NCBI GenBank assembly: GCA_003116875.1
Contig: BCKT01000010.1
Span: 620,001-684,000, forward strand
From: Takashimella koratensis
Taxonomy: Eukaryota > Basidiomycota > Tremellomycetes > Trichosporonales > Tetragoniomycetaceae
Direction: 5' to 3'
Length of the DNA stretch: 64,000 nt
In this document: piece by piece, positions 53,886 through 64,000 of the stretch
How the letters are laid out: each line of letters starts with the position of its first letter
How positions within the stretch are numbered: the stretch's first letter is position 1
Position numbers and translations under genes: made by a program
Notes under the pieces: generated by a model
What the model was told of the DNA's origin: nothing
The model's input: only the letters and a program-made list of their open reading frames with translations
Databases searched by the model: none

Positions 53886-56800
53886 ATGTCTTTCTTCAAA
53901 CGCAACGACCCAGGCGCGCCAGCAGCCCGCCGTGCCGGCCAGGAAGGAGGTGGTGGTGCGCCGCCGCCCGGTTCGTCCCGTTACGAGCGCCTTCCCGACA
54001 ACGGCGGGTACGGGAACCAAGGCCGATCGACGCCGGACCCGTCTTCGTACGGCGGACAGCCGCAACAGGGCTATGGCGGTCAACCCCAGCAAGGATACGG
54101 TGGCCAGCCCCAGGGATATGGAGGCGGAGGAGCACCACAGTCCGGATACGGACAGAGCGGTCACCCCGGGCAGGGAGGAGGCTACCCATCCCAGCCGCAG
54201 GAGAAGTACGAGTACAGGAATGTTGCTCCACCGCCGCCACCTCAGCAACAACGTGGAGGGTACTCGGGTGTCAGCACCGGCAGTGGACGTGGAGTGTGGG
54301 TCTATAACTACTTTTGAAAGCGTTTCAAAGATGCAAGGCTGAAATCATCACTAATGAATCACAGCTTCTCCATCGCGCCGTGCCCCTCGGACCAGTTGGC
54401 GCTGACCAACCGCCTTGTCGTTCACCCTGGGGACTTCCCGCCCGAGGTTGAATTCGTCCTCATTCGTAACCGCTTCACTTTGTCAATCATGTAAGCTTCA
54501 CTCCCTTTGCATGGTTCTTCGCCTTAGCAGTTTCTTGTTCTGACTCCCTGTGTAGCCGAGACCCGACCGGATCATTGCCGCCCAAGCACCTCGGACCTAG
54601 CAAGATCATCCGCCAATGGATCGGACTCTCAGCTGTCGGCGAGTCGGTGGAGTGCGAGCCCTTCATGCCCGGTAACGGCGATTGGGCAAGTGCCGTCGAG
54701 CTCGAGGTAAGCAAGCTTGTGACTTGACGTCTGTGAAACACTGACCCTTAAATTAGGTTGGATTCAGGTTGAAGCGCAGGGAGACGTCAGACCTCTTCGA
54801 TAGCGAGGAGATGGCTGCCGCCTTTATCAGTGTATGTGCTACCGTATCTCCCAACGACAAAAGCTAACACCGCAATCTACAGGCTTTCCCCTCGCTCCCA
54901 CTGTCGCCGCTCCAGCCCCTTGTCTTCGACTTCCGTGGACACGAGTTGAAAGCGCTCGTGCGTTCCGTCTCGACGCTTGACGGCGTCGAAGGCCAGACTG
55001 CTATCATCATGGAAGGTACAGAGGTCATTTGGGTGAAAGACCCAACCAGCGGTATCAAGCTCAAGAACAGCTCCAAGCGGTACGTCTGCGGTGGATAATT
55101 GTACTGACTGCTTTGCTTCAGTGGACCCACGAACGCAATTCTCGCTCCCAACTTCAAGTTCGAGGACATGGGTATCGGTGGTCTCGATACTGAGTTCTCT
55201 GCCATCTTCCGCCGTGCCTTTGCCAGTCGCATCTTCCCTCCTGGTCTTGTGGACAAGCTCGGTATTCAGCACGTCAAGGGTAGGTTGTTATGATCGTGAC
55301 GAATCAAACCATGTATGCTAACGAAGGACCATCCGCACCACAGGTATCCTGCTGTTCGGCCCTCCCGGTACCGGAAAGACACTCATGGCGAGGCAGATCG
55401 GCAAAATGCTCAACGCCAGGGAGCCCAAAGTTGTCAACGGCCCTGAGATCCTTAACAAGTTTGTCGGAGCCAGTGAAGAGAACATTCGCAAGCTGTTCGC
55501 CGACGCGGAGAAGGAGGTGAGATATGATTGTGAACTCATTTTTCTTCAACTGACACAACCGTAGCAAAAAGAAAAGGGTGACGAGAGTGGCTTGCACATC
55601 ATCATCTTTGACGAGCTCGATGCCATCTGTAAACAGCGTGGGTCAACCAACAGCGGTACCGGTGTCGGCGACTCGGTTGTCAACCAGCTGTTGTCCAAGA
55701 TGGATGGTGTGGAACAGCTCAACAACGTCCTTATCATCGGTATGACCAACCGAATGGACATGATCGATGAGGCTCTGCTCCGACCTGGCCGACTCGAAGT
55801 CCACATTGAGATCTCCTTGCCCGATGAGAACGGCCGATTCCAGATCCTCAACATCCACACGGCCAAGATGAAAAACAATGGTGTTATGGGCTCAGACGTT
55901 GACTTGGCTGAGCTTGCGGCGCTCACCAAGAACTTTTCCGGGGCGGAGATTGGCGGTTTGGTCAAGAGTGCGACTAGTTTTGCGTTCAACCGTCACGTAA
56001 AGGTAGGTCTTGTTCTCAACACATGAAAACAGGTGATGTCTGAGCTATGAGCTGACGAGCCCTAAAGGTCGGATCGGTTGCCGCGTTTGACGATATTGAG
56101 AACATCAAAATTATGCGTGCCGACTTTATGCACGCTCTGGACGAAGTTCAACCGGCATTTGGTGTCTCGGAAGAGGAGCTTCAACAAGTGGTCACCAACG
56201 GTATCATTCACTACTCCAAGCGTGTCAATGTGAGTTGTTGGTCATTTGGAAGAAAGATGGATTTCGCCATCTGCCGAAGATCGTATCACTGACGATACTG
56301 CTTGTTGCATTCACTATAAACAGGAGACCCTCAACGACGGCAGCCTGCTCGTGGAGCAAGTCCGCCACTCGGACCGCACGCCCCTTGTTTGTGCGCTCAT
56401 CCACGGTCCCGCGGGTGCAGGCAAGACTGCACTCGCGGCTACGATCGCAATGGCCTCCGACTTCCCCTTCATCAAGCTTATCGCCCCCGAACAGATGGTT
56501 GGATTCACTGAGGGTCAGAAGATTGCGCAGCTCAACAAGGTGTTCTCGGACTCGTACAAGAGTCCACTGAGCGTTATCGTTGTCGATAGCCTGGAGCGTC
56601 TGCTTGGTAAGTAATCGTTGCGCGGGATTGAGACACGGACTGACGGTAACAGACTGGAACCCGATTGGGCCCCGATTCTCTAACGGCGTCTTGCAAGCTT
56701 TGGTCGTGCTCTTCGGCAAGCGGCCTCCCAAGGTGAGCTATTACTAAACATCATCATGGAACATCTACTAAAGATGCTATATCATAGGGCCGTCGCCTCT

Positions 56801-57117
56801 TGATCCTCGCGACAACGTCGAACCGTTCCATCTTGAGCGAGATGGACGTTCTCTCGGCTTTTGACACCGATATCCCTGTCACGCCCATTGACAGCATCAA
56901 GGCCGCCGACCACTGCCTACGCGAGGTGGGGCTCTTCACCGACGCCCAGAAGCACGAAGCGGCTATCAAGATGCTGCAAGATGCTCAGTTCGGGAAGGAC
57001 GGTCGACCCGAGTTCTTGGTCGGTGTCAAGAAGTTGCTCACGCTCGCTGAGATGGCGAGGCAGGATCCCGACCCGGGATACAAGTTGGTCTCGAGCTTGA
57101 TCAGGGAGATTAGTTAG
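53886..57117 (+). CDS. SEC18: AAA+ ATPase Sec18 (NSF), with Q/G/Y-rich N-terminal extension
   Basis: Exons: 53886-54295, 54365-54490, 54556-54706, 54757-54831, 54883-55079, 55122-55279, 55344-55516, 55565-56002, 56068-56229, 56324-56606, 56653-56732, 56788-57117; total 2583 nt, 860 residues. Sec18/NSF uses ATP to take apart SNARE complexes after membrane fusion. The substrate-binding N-domain starts near [15 protein letters not shown]. The D1 domain has Walker A GPPGTGKT (K384), Walker [11 protein letters not shown] (D446-E447) and [20 protein letters not shown]2 has Walker A GPAGAGKT (K664) and the weaker [10 protein letters not shown] typical of NSF D2. The first 136 residues are an added low-complexity region with repeats of GGQPQQGY. 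The AAG acceptor before exon 9 (56,068) is unusual but required by frame. Confidence 0.95.
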
Positions 57118-57408
57118 GCAAGGTTGGTAGAAGTGGGAGTGTATGAGGGGTTTCAGAGCGTCTGAGAATTGTGTTTTGAGACTCGACTATGCTTGATTGT
57201 GATTGTGACTTGGACTTGAGTGAGTGCTAGGTAGCGATGTAATGCGAGGAAGGGCAAGGCAGTCAAGGAAATGTAAAATGCTTGCACTAGCCGGCGGAGA
57301 TAAAATTCAGGTTCAGATTTTTGGCGATCATCTCTTGATTTCTTGCTTTGCTTTTGTCCACTTCTCTTCACCACTTCACTGCAAATCTCAGCGACCACCG
57401 CCATCGAC

Positions 57409-59240
57409 ATGACGCAGGACGTCGCTGCATCTATCGTGACACCTGGGGAAAAAGAACTTGTGTCGGCCGTGACACTGCTCAAGATCTCGCACCCATCGCT
57501 TGGGCAGGCCAAGCTTCTTGCTCAGCTAAAGACAGATCACCCGACTTGGGCTGTCTCGGAGAAGCGGATGAAGAAGATCCTCCAGAGCACGAGCGAGGCG
57601 GAATCGAACGGCACCACGGCGGCTGGAGATAGTACAGGTCGTTCCGAGTCGGCGGAAGCGAGCGGCAGCACGAGCACAGCTGTCATTGCGGGGCCGGCGG
57701 GAGGGGAGAAGTCGTCGTCTAAGAAGAAGAAGAAGAAGACTGGTGCAAAAGTCGGAACCTCGGAAATTGGACACAAGGCCGACGGGCCTGAACTCATCGC
57801 GAGTACAGGGATCGACCCTACTCTCGACCCAGAGACAGTCGCGCCCAAGGCCCAAGTGAAGATGTTTGATGCTGGCAAGGGGAAGGGACTAGTGGCGAGG
57901 GAGAAGATCGAGGTTGGAGAGGTGGTGTGGCAGGAGGAACCGTGGATTGCCTGTCCTGATCCGTGAGTTGGGTCGGTTATGACCAAGACTTTAACGAGGT
58001 GCTAATGATCCTGGTTCCCTTTTCTCCTCTCTGGATCGTCACACCATCACCTCGACCTCTGCAGAGGACTCCAGCCGCATTTGTCCTCCAAGCAAATGTG
58101 TACCCACTGCCTGACTCTCTTCCCAGCTCCCAACCCACCTCTCTCCGTTTCGTGCCCCCACTGTTCCGCCCACTTCTGCAACCGCCTCTGCCACGCGCGG
58201 TCTCGAGTCGCCGGGTCCCACCTCGACCTCCTGTGTCCCGGTCAGAACCCCGGCGCCGCCCCGCTGGCCAAGATGGTGCGCGATAAAGGATGGAGAGCGC
58301 TGGATGTCGTCGCTAGGATCGTGGCGAAGTGGAGAGGCGAGAGGGAAAAGGGGAAGGAGGAAGGGGAGGAGGTTGAGAAAAGGGTGTGGAAGGGGATGGC
58401 GAGAGTGGATATTCAAAAGAGGGAGAAGGAAAAGCCGGATTGGTAAGTCTGTCAGGAACCGTAATCGACGCAATGGGTGTTGTCTCTGGACACTTGGGTA
58501 ATGGTCAAGAACCTCAGCTAACACCTGATTTAGGGCACAAGTCGCCGATACCCACCAGAGCAACTGGACGACCGCCCACGCTCTCCTCAAATCCGCACTC
58601 AACCCCTCCCCAGCCGACCCAAACTTCAAATCCTTCCAGACCCTCATCTCCGCCCGCCCCAACGGCCGACGCGGCAAGGTCCAGCCCCTGACAGAAGCCG
58701 AGGAGAACAGGTGGTTCGGGTACCAGAGTTTCAGAGAGCTACTGGGTATGGCAAATATCAATATGGAGGACTCGGGAGGTCTGTATGCTCTTCATGCGCA
58801 TTTGAACCACTCGTGTGAACCGAACCTCGCTGTGAGTTTAATCTCGCTGGTGTTTTCCTCTCACCTCTATTCTTGGTGTCCTCATTACTCAGCTGATCTT
58901 GTCTGATATCTACTAGGCTCGCAACCTCCCCAAATCATTCACCCCGCCCACTTCCCTCCCCGCCGAGCTTCCAGGCCCCAACCCTCCAGGCGTCCGAGGC
59001 ACCCACAAACTCACCTTGATCGCGCGCCACCCCGTCTTGCCAGGTGACGAGCTGACCATCTCGTATGTGAACCGAGCGATGCCTCGGGACGCGCGCCGGG
59101 AGGCGTTGAGGGAGGGTTACGGGTTCTGGTGTGTCTGTGCCCGATGTGAGCAGGAGAAGGCGAAGGATGGGAAGAGTGCCGAGCAGGATGAGGTGGTTGG
59201 AGAAGGTGAGGAAGAGGGGGGCAAGGTGGAGAAGGTATAG
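57409..59240 (+). CDS. SET5: SET and MYND-type zinc-finger methyltransferase (Set5 / SMYD-like)
   Basis: Exons: 57409-57962, 58065-58442, 58534-58831, 58917-59240; total 1554 nt, 517 residues. S. cerevisiae Set5 methylates histone H4 lysines; SMYD enzymes modify histones and other proteins. Residues 1-75 form a helical motif (EKELVSAVTLLKISHPSLGQAKLLAQL), followed by a Ser/Lys-rich linker. The SET domain opens with QVKMFDAGKGKGLVAREKIEVGEVVWQEEPW and is interrupted by a zinc-binding MYND-like insert (CTHC...CPHC...CNRLCH...C, about residues 197-245). It resumes through the SAM-binding NHSCEPNL (402-405) and ELTISYVN. A post-SET Cys cluster is present (FWCVCARCEQE). The split-SET plan supports SMYD/Set5; assignment to Set5 itself is likely but not certain. 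The stop faces RKM4 across 159 bp. Confidence 0.86.
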
Positions 59241-59399
59241 TAGAGGGAGGGGAACCATCTTCAAGTAGTCGTCTGGGGAAGGGTGCACGCAACATTTAGA
59301 ATAGTCATCATATCATTGCATGAGAAAATATATGCTTTCTAGTAAGAAGACAGTCCTGTGATATCGCGATGACAGTCTACCTCGCTACTGGCCCCTGTC

Positions 59400-61490
59400 T
59401 TACGACATGATTTTCCTTGACTTGGTTCGCTTCTCATCCTTGTCCTCTCCAGACCTTCGCTTCCCACTCGCTTTGTCCCTGTCCTGTTTCTCCTTCTTCT
59501 CCTGCTCCTTCATCTCTTTCCGCGTGTGTTCGAGCCGTTTCAGCGTCGACAAGAGAACGCGTTTCTCGCCTAGCCTCACAACGGCGGCATTTCGTGCGTT
59601 CAGCCCGGCGTCCTCGTTCTTGATCACCACGAGGTCGTCCTGAATAGGATTAGCACCCTATGACCGAATCACCCCATTGAATGTCTCGTCGAAGACAACG
59701 CTTGGGTTTGCTTCCCCGTCTGAGAACTAGACGGCCGGCAACGAAGTAGAGTGATAAAGAGAGAACCGACTCACATCGACAGACCCGTCATACGCTTTTA
59801 ATCGATCCTGCACAATCCGAGCAATGACGTCGCAGACTTGAACGTCTGGCGCCGTGCTAGGTACTTTCCCTTTCCGCTGTGCTCGCTCCCAATCATAATC
59901 GTATGACAAGAGACGAACGAATGCGACGAGTGGGGGGTCGAGCTCGTCAGAGAGGCTGAGGCCAAAGGTGCTGTTGTCAAGTCAGCTTGTCAGTGAAACA
60001 CGTCTATGCATAGCTTATTACTCACTCCTCCTGTCCATCTTCAAGCCACCAATCGACCCTCGTTTGGATCCCTTCTTCCCACTTCTCGTTTCCCGCCTTG
60101 CCCGCGAGCGCAGCAACTGCCGCAACGACTTTATCACCAGAGACCTCGACTTCGTCGCCTGGATTACCGAAACGCCACGCGTCGAGCGCCTCGGATGCAC
60201 CAGGGAGGACGACGTCGTCATCAAGAGGAAGGACATCAACGTGTCCGTATTTCCGCAAGAGTTCAGAGTTTGGCGGGCCCGCGTAGGTGTTGTACTACCC
60301 TCCCAATACGCAAGGCAACTTGTCAGTCATACTTCCTCCCGATACTACCATGGTCGACACGGTCGTATAACGCCAAGTAGATCCACTCACAATCTGTTCC
60401 CCTGCCTCGATCACTTTTGTTGATATCATGGTATAACCTTCACCCCTTGACCCTGCGCCTTCCTCCTCCTCATCGTCATCCGCAAACAATCGAGCATTAT
60501 CCCTCTCGTAAGCGGCATTCAACATGTCCGCCATGGGGACCATGACAGCGACTTCGTCCTCTTCGTCCTCGATCTCGTCGCCGCCAGAGTCGGACTGGTC
60601 CCCGTGCACAGGCATGGGCGCGCTCGCTCGAGAGAGCGGGACAGTGAATGATCGAGAGAGGATACGGGAGCCTTGCGTATGGTAGCTGTCAAGTGTAAAG
60701 AAAGGGGACGTGGAAGGGAAGGTATCCGGGTGTGCCTGGAGTAAGAGGGTCAGCAGTGTCCAAGGGTGGAGTGGTACGACTTACTTGAAGCACAGGAAGA
60801 ATCTTTGAATGATACTCCTTTTCAGCATCTTCACGACCTATCCGGTCTGACGGATATATCAGTATGTTGCCTCCACTATTGTCAGACCATGACTTACTTT
60901 CAATGTCGGTACCCTTGAGCAGCCCCCTTTCCTCCTCTGTCCAGAACATGGGGGTATCGAATGTGCTCGGCATATTCACTGCAACTTTGTTAGCCGTGTC
61001 TTTGCCTGAGTGAGAACCTATCCTATACTCTAGACTCGCCCTTGTCCACCTAATGACCTTTGGCGACCCCTCACAACACCCGACTCGGGAGCCAGCACTC
61101 TACTCACCGATATAACCTGCCCATTTGCTTGACCCGCCCTTGTGTTCCTCCCACATCATAGCCAGGATCAACCTCGCCCATCCTCCCTCGAGGCTCTCCC
61201 ACTCGGTCTCGGAGAGGAAAGAGCGCAAGTCGCTCGTCCATGGCGTGAGCAGAGTCGTGAATGGGATATGGAAGAGAGGTGTGTGCTCCTAAGGTGGGTT
61301 TAGCTTCTCATTATACTGCCTTCAAAGCAATAAGAATGTCCCCACTCACCTCGATTCGACGTCGAGCGACAGCGCCGTACCCCATTCCATCGATAGGTAC
61401 CAGCTCAAACGCAGTCTCATCGATCCACCCGCCGGCATCTTTGAACGAGCCAACGAGCGCGCGCGGGTCGAATGTGTGATCCACGTCCAT
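59400..61490 (-). CDS. RKM4: SET-domain protein lysine methyltransferase (Rkm4/SETD6-like)
   Basis: Exons: 61350-61490, 61108-61288, 60898-60978, 60785-60846, 60391-60735, 60026-60294, 59775-59970, 59400-59639; total 1515 nt, 504 residues. Rkm4 methylates a lysine of a large-subunit ribosomal protein in yeast; SETD6 is its animal relative. The domain starts VPIDGMGYGAVARRRIEEHTPLFHIP. It continues with WARLILAMMWEEHKGGSSKWAGYI and FWTEEERGLLKGTDI, the latter typical of this family. The core motif is VPMADMLNAAYERDNARLF (about residues 221-238), and the SAM and substrate site is QIYNTYAGPPNSELLRKYGHVD. A Rubisco-LSMT-type helical C-terminal domain follows (VAAVAALAGKAGNEKW...), ending in a basic coiled-coil tail. 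An acidic insert precedes MADMLN. Family assignment is firm; the exact substrate is inferred. Confidence 0.88.
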
Positions 61491-61693
61491 AGCGGTGAAT
61501 GGAATGCGTTTGAGTGCAGTTGGACAAGGACGAGTAGGTGAAAGCAAAACGCTACTTGGGTTGCTGATTGGAAAAATGTCAAAAGTGGAGGTCCCGTAAG
61601 GTCGCCGAGGACATTCAGGCACGCAGGTTGAGATTCATTTTGTCCAACTTTGGACAGTAGTCGACTTTTGCTTTAGTATCATCCACTACATCG
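61491..61693. promoter_or_regulatory. Shared divergent promoter of RKM4-like (-) and RPAP3-like (+)
   Basis: Only 203 bp separate the two start codons, so the genes must share promoter sequence. No individual site was recognised. Confidence 0.6.
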
Positions 61694-63317
61694 ATGCGAG
61701 ACCCAGCGGGATCAGCCAAGGCTCGCGCAGAGGTACGTCCCTTCCCTCCTCTTATCTCCTCTCCCTCCTGCGTGGTTCCTCAGAACGATCTACTCTCCGC
61801 CGCCTAATTCGCTGACCCCGTTCCTCACCCAACCCTCCTTTGGCTTCTCCGCCCTTGCGTCCTCCTTGACCACAGGGCAACGCTGCGTACAGGTCTGGAC
61901 GATGGACGTTGGCGATTGAACATTACACGCGAGCTGCTGCTCTGGATCCCGAGGACGCGGTTCCGTTGACCAATAGAGCTCAGGCGTATCTCAAGCTCGA
62001 CGAGTGAGTCAGCAGTACCCGAGACTTTGGTCGAGAATTCGTTGGTCGTCCATCGCTATTCTCTCTGTCTCTTGTCTTCGACGTCGTCTCAAACCTGGTG
62101 ATAGTGGTACTTGCTGACAACGATTGTGTCTGTGCTCTTGAAACATTAGGTTCACCCTCGCTGAGGCCGACTGTACAGCGGCTCTCTCTATCCACCCCGA
62201 GTCCGTGAAAGCGCTATACCGCCGAGCCCTCGCCCGACGTGGTCTTGACCGCTTTGACGCTGCGTTACAAGGTGCGCCTCCCCCTCCCATCTCCGGTTCT
62301 ACGTCAAAAAAAACACCATTACAGGTCTTCGCTGACCCCTCTGCCTATTCTCTGTCATCACCTGGCCAAACTCGCTACGTTCAACGTGCAGATGTCCGGG
62401 CCGCGCTGAAGATTGAATCAAACGACGCTCTGATGACGGAAGAGGCCGAGCTGGTAGCGCTCGTGAAACAGAACGCAGCGAGATCCTCCCTGGTCCCAGA
62501 CCCGGCTTCACAGGCCGCCGCCCCTCCTCCGAAGCCAGCTACGATAACCGCAATCCCAGAGCCTACCGCTGTGTCCCCCGCGCCGCTGTCAACCACCGCT
62601 CCACCAACCGCAACCCCTGCATCTACTCCTTCAACAAGTACAGCTAGGGATGGGTTCGCGGCGCTTCGTAAGACGCGAGACGGCAAGCGCACGGCCTACG
62701 CTGGGAAGACCACGACCAGTACACTGTCCCCGACCTCTATTCCTCCCTCTTCCTCCGCTGCTCCCTCCGATGCGCTCTCAGCTACTCCTACACTTCTAAA
62801 TCCCACCTCAACACCTGCACCTGCCCCTATTCCCGTTTCTTCCACTCCCCCCTCTCTTCCGCCCACCTCGACCTCGACCCCGCGCTCCTCGACAGGACCC
62901 TCACCAGCCTGGGCAGCACCCACCGACACCGCCTCGCTCGCCCCTGGTTCTGGCCTACGCCTACTCCGATCCCTTACCGGGTCCGCATCCCACGACCTCT
63001 GGGTGATCAGTCATTATCCGCCTTCGCTCGTGGGTCGGATACTCGATCCCGTGCTTGAGCCTGATGGGCTTGGGATGATCCTCCGAGCCCTGGCTGGAGG
63101 CTTGGAGAAGGCTCAACAAAAAGCTCTGAGTGGAGAGAGGAAGGAGGGAGCCGAGGTGGAAACGATGAGTATAGAAGGGATGAAGGAGGTAATGAAGGGT
63201 TTGAAGAGGACAAAGAGGTGGAAGATGAATGTGGCAATGTTGAGTAAATCCGAGAGGGAAGCGGGCGAACGTGTTTGGACTGCATGTGGAGGTGCTGCAG
63301 AGGGTGGGTTTAGCTGA
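61694..63317 (+). CDS. TPR protein with C-terminal RPAP3 domain (R2TP-type co-chaperone)
   Basis: Exons: 61694-61732, 61876-62003, 62150-62271, 62392-63317; total 1215 nt, 404 residues. RPAP3/Tah1 proteins bind Hsp90 and the R2TP complex, helping assemble RNA polymerase II and snoRNPs. The N-terminus is a three-motif TPR domain: AEGNAAYRSGRWTLAIEHYTRAAALDPEDAVPLTNRAQAYLKLDEFTLAEADCTAALSIHPESVKALYRRALARRGLDRFDAALQD. A long Pro/Thr/Ser-rich linker follows. The C-terminal 120 residues fit the RPAP3_C domain (FxxxWRSL-type start is missing, but HDLWVISHYPPSLVGRILDPVLEPDGLGMILRAL and TKRWKMNVAMLSKSER are present). The intron 62,272-62,391 is 120 nt, stop-free and in frame, so retention would give a 444-residue form with a loop inside the third TPR. 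RPAP3 in animals has two TPR units; this one has one. Confidence 0.85.
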
Positions 63318-63383
63318 GATACCAAGTATCGAGAAGCGAGGATATCGAGGTTTATTGCAGTTTGAGTATTGTTGAACATATCT

Positions 63384-63914
63384 TTACATGTCATCTATTA
63401 CATTTGCGTCTTGGTGCTTTGTTTCAGTCGTTGCGTCTTGCCTTCCAAGAGCAAGGGCAATAACAACCTCCCGTGATTTGGTGGACGAGAATACATGTCG
63501 CCGAGTCACCTCGTTGTATGATAGGAGTGTGAGTTGGACGAGGACGAGCCAAGTCAGTGTTCCGTGTTGATATAGGAAGATCGGCACTGATTGCATGAAA
63601 GAGGCAGAATGTAGATGAACGGGCGTATGAGAAGAAACCTTGTTGTAGAAGAGAGAGGGTTCGAGAGGTGTGGCAAGAGGAGGGAGGAAGAGGCTACTGT
63701 CGAGCAAAGTAGCCGCGACAAGAGCCGAGTCAAGGTGACACGGGGTGTGCGGGATGCTCCAGGCCGCTAAAGAATGGGCAAGAAGCAAGAGGCGAGAGGC
63801 GAGAGAGGAAGAGGCGGGTGGTAAGGGCGGAATGGAATATGGGAGGTTTACTAATGAATGGACCGAGGTATATTCAAGAAACCCTCGAGATGGGTCAACT
63901 CTCGAGAATCTCAT
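63384..63914 (-). CDS. Unrecognised protein, possibly membrane-associated
   Basis: A single 531-nt ORF, 176 residues, beginning MRFSRVDPSRGFLEYTSVHSL. I do not recognise a family. Two moderately hydrophobic stretches are visible (SSLASRLLLLAHSLAAW and FLYQHGTLTWLVLVQLTLL), so membrane association is possible. The composition resembles coding sequence of the window more than its intergenic DNA. The stop is only 66 bp from the stop of the RPAP3-like gene on the opposite strand. The true 5' end may lie beyond the right edge: an acceptor-like TAG at about 63,850 or a spliced upstream exon cannot be excluded. Function unknown, and existence of the gene is uncertain. Confidence 0.4.
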   Translation of the reverse strand: MRFSRVDPSRGFLEYTSVHSLVNLPYSIPPLPPASSSLASRLLLLAHSLAAWSIPHTPCHLDSALVAATLLDSSLFLPPLATPLEPSLFYNKVSSHTPVHLHSASFMQSVPIFLYQHGTLTWLVLVQLTLLSYNEVTRRHVFSSTKSREVVIALALGRQDATTETKHQDANVIDDM

Positions 63915-64000
63915 CGTGTTGTTTTTCTGGGGGTTTTCTGTGTTCGCTTTACAGTCTCTTGTCGTCGTTGAGAGGAAGGAGGCAGATATGTTTTTTCGTT

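Noticed and set aside
62205..63317. Single-exon start of the RPAP3-like protein inside exon 3
   Set aside because: It would begin at a non-ATG codon and drop the first two TPR motifs, which are clearly encoded by the upstream exons.
1..64000. Transposons, CRISPR arrays, biosynthetic clusters, viral or toxin genes
   Set aside because: No terminal repeats, transposase, reverse-transcriptase, integrase, repeat-spacer or clustered biosynthetic domains were seen on either strand; the genes are ordinary core functions.

Overview
The window is a gene-dense, GC-rich stretch of a fungal nuclear genome. Nearly every protein gene is cut by several short introns (mostly about 45-130 nt). Donors are mostly GTGAGT or GTAAGT, acceptors mostly CAG or TAG, and CTGAC/CTAAC-like branch sites lie close to the acceptor. 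This architecture, together with the protein set (Tim54, Lcp5, Jip5, Ymr1, Gpi10, DUF2408 and a fungal DUF262 protein), points to a basidiomycete yeast, most likely a tremellomycete. That placement is inferred from gene structure and recognised families, not from a database search. I assembled about 119 introns by hand; in each gene the exon lengths sum to an intact reading frame.

Layout, left to right. 1-9.3 kb: three minus-strand genes, TIM54 (cut by the window edge), a large DUF262/ParB-fold protein, and a 12-exon DUF2408/UPF0662 protein. 11.8-16.1 kb: plus-strand 14-3-3 and UPF0538 genes. 17.4-26.4 kb: a stomatin-like SPFH gene (-), a thioredoxin-fold membrane protein (+) and the SUMO protease ULP1 (-). 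29.2-37.7 kb: plus-strand PSY2 (PP4 regulatory subunit 3), then ribosomal protein genes RPL2 (uL2) and RPS12 (eS12) in tandem. 38.2-49.0 kb: GPI10 (-) facing away from SKI8 (+), then CAP1 (-) facing away from YMR1 (+). At 50.3 kb there is an intron-containing tRNA-Pro(UGG) with a Pol III terminator. 50.8-63.9 kb is the densest part: LCP5 (+), JIP5 (-), SEC18 (+), SET5-like (+), RKM4-like (-), RPAP3-like (+) and one unrecognised minus-strand ORF.

The genes are core housekeeping functions: mitochondrial import (Tim54), ribosome production and modification (uL2, eS12, Lcp5, Jip5, Rkm4-like), vesicle fusion (Sec18), phosphoinositide turnover (Ymr1), GPI anchors (Gpi10), actin and cAMP signalling (CAP), SUMO processing (Ulp1), phosphatase and 14-3-3 signalling, and mRNA decay or Paf1 function (Ski8). 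They do not form a pathway cluster. Several divergent pairs share 200-360 bp promoters, and several convergent pairs have 66-160 bp between stop codons.

I found no transposon, CRISPR array, biosynthetic cluster, virus or toxin locus, and nothing I would call a new multi-gene system. The points most worth a second look are the eukaryotic DUF262 protein with an intact DGxQR motif, a prion-like Q/G/Y repeat on the N-terminus of Sec18, several extreme exon structures (a coding exon consisting only of ATG, and 14-15 nt microexons), a stop-free 120-nt intron in the RPAP3-like gene, a strong hairpin in an RPS12 intron, and a 44-base G run.
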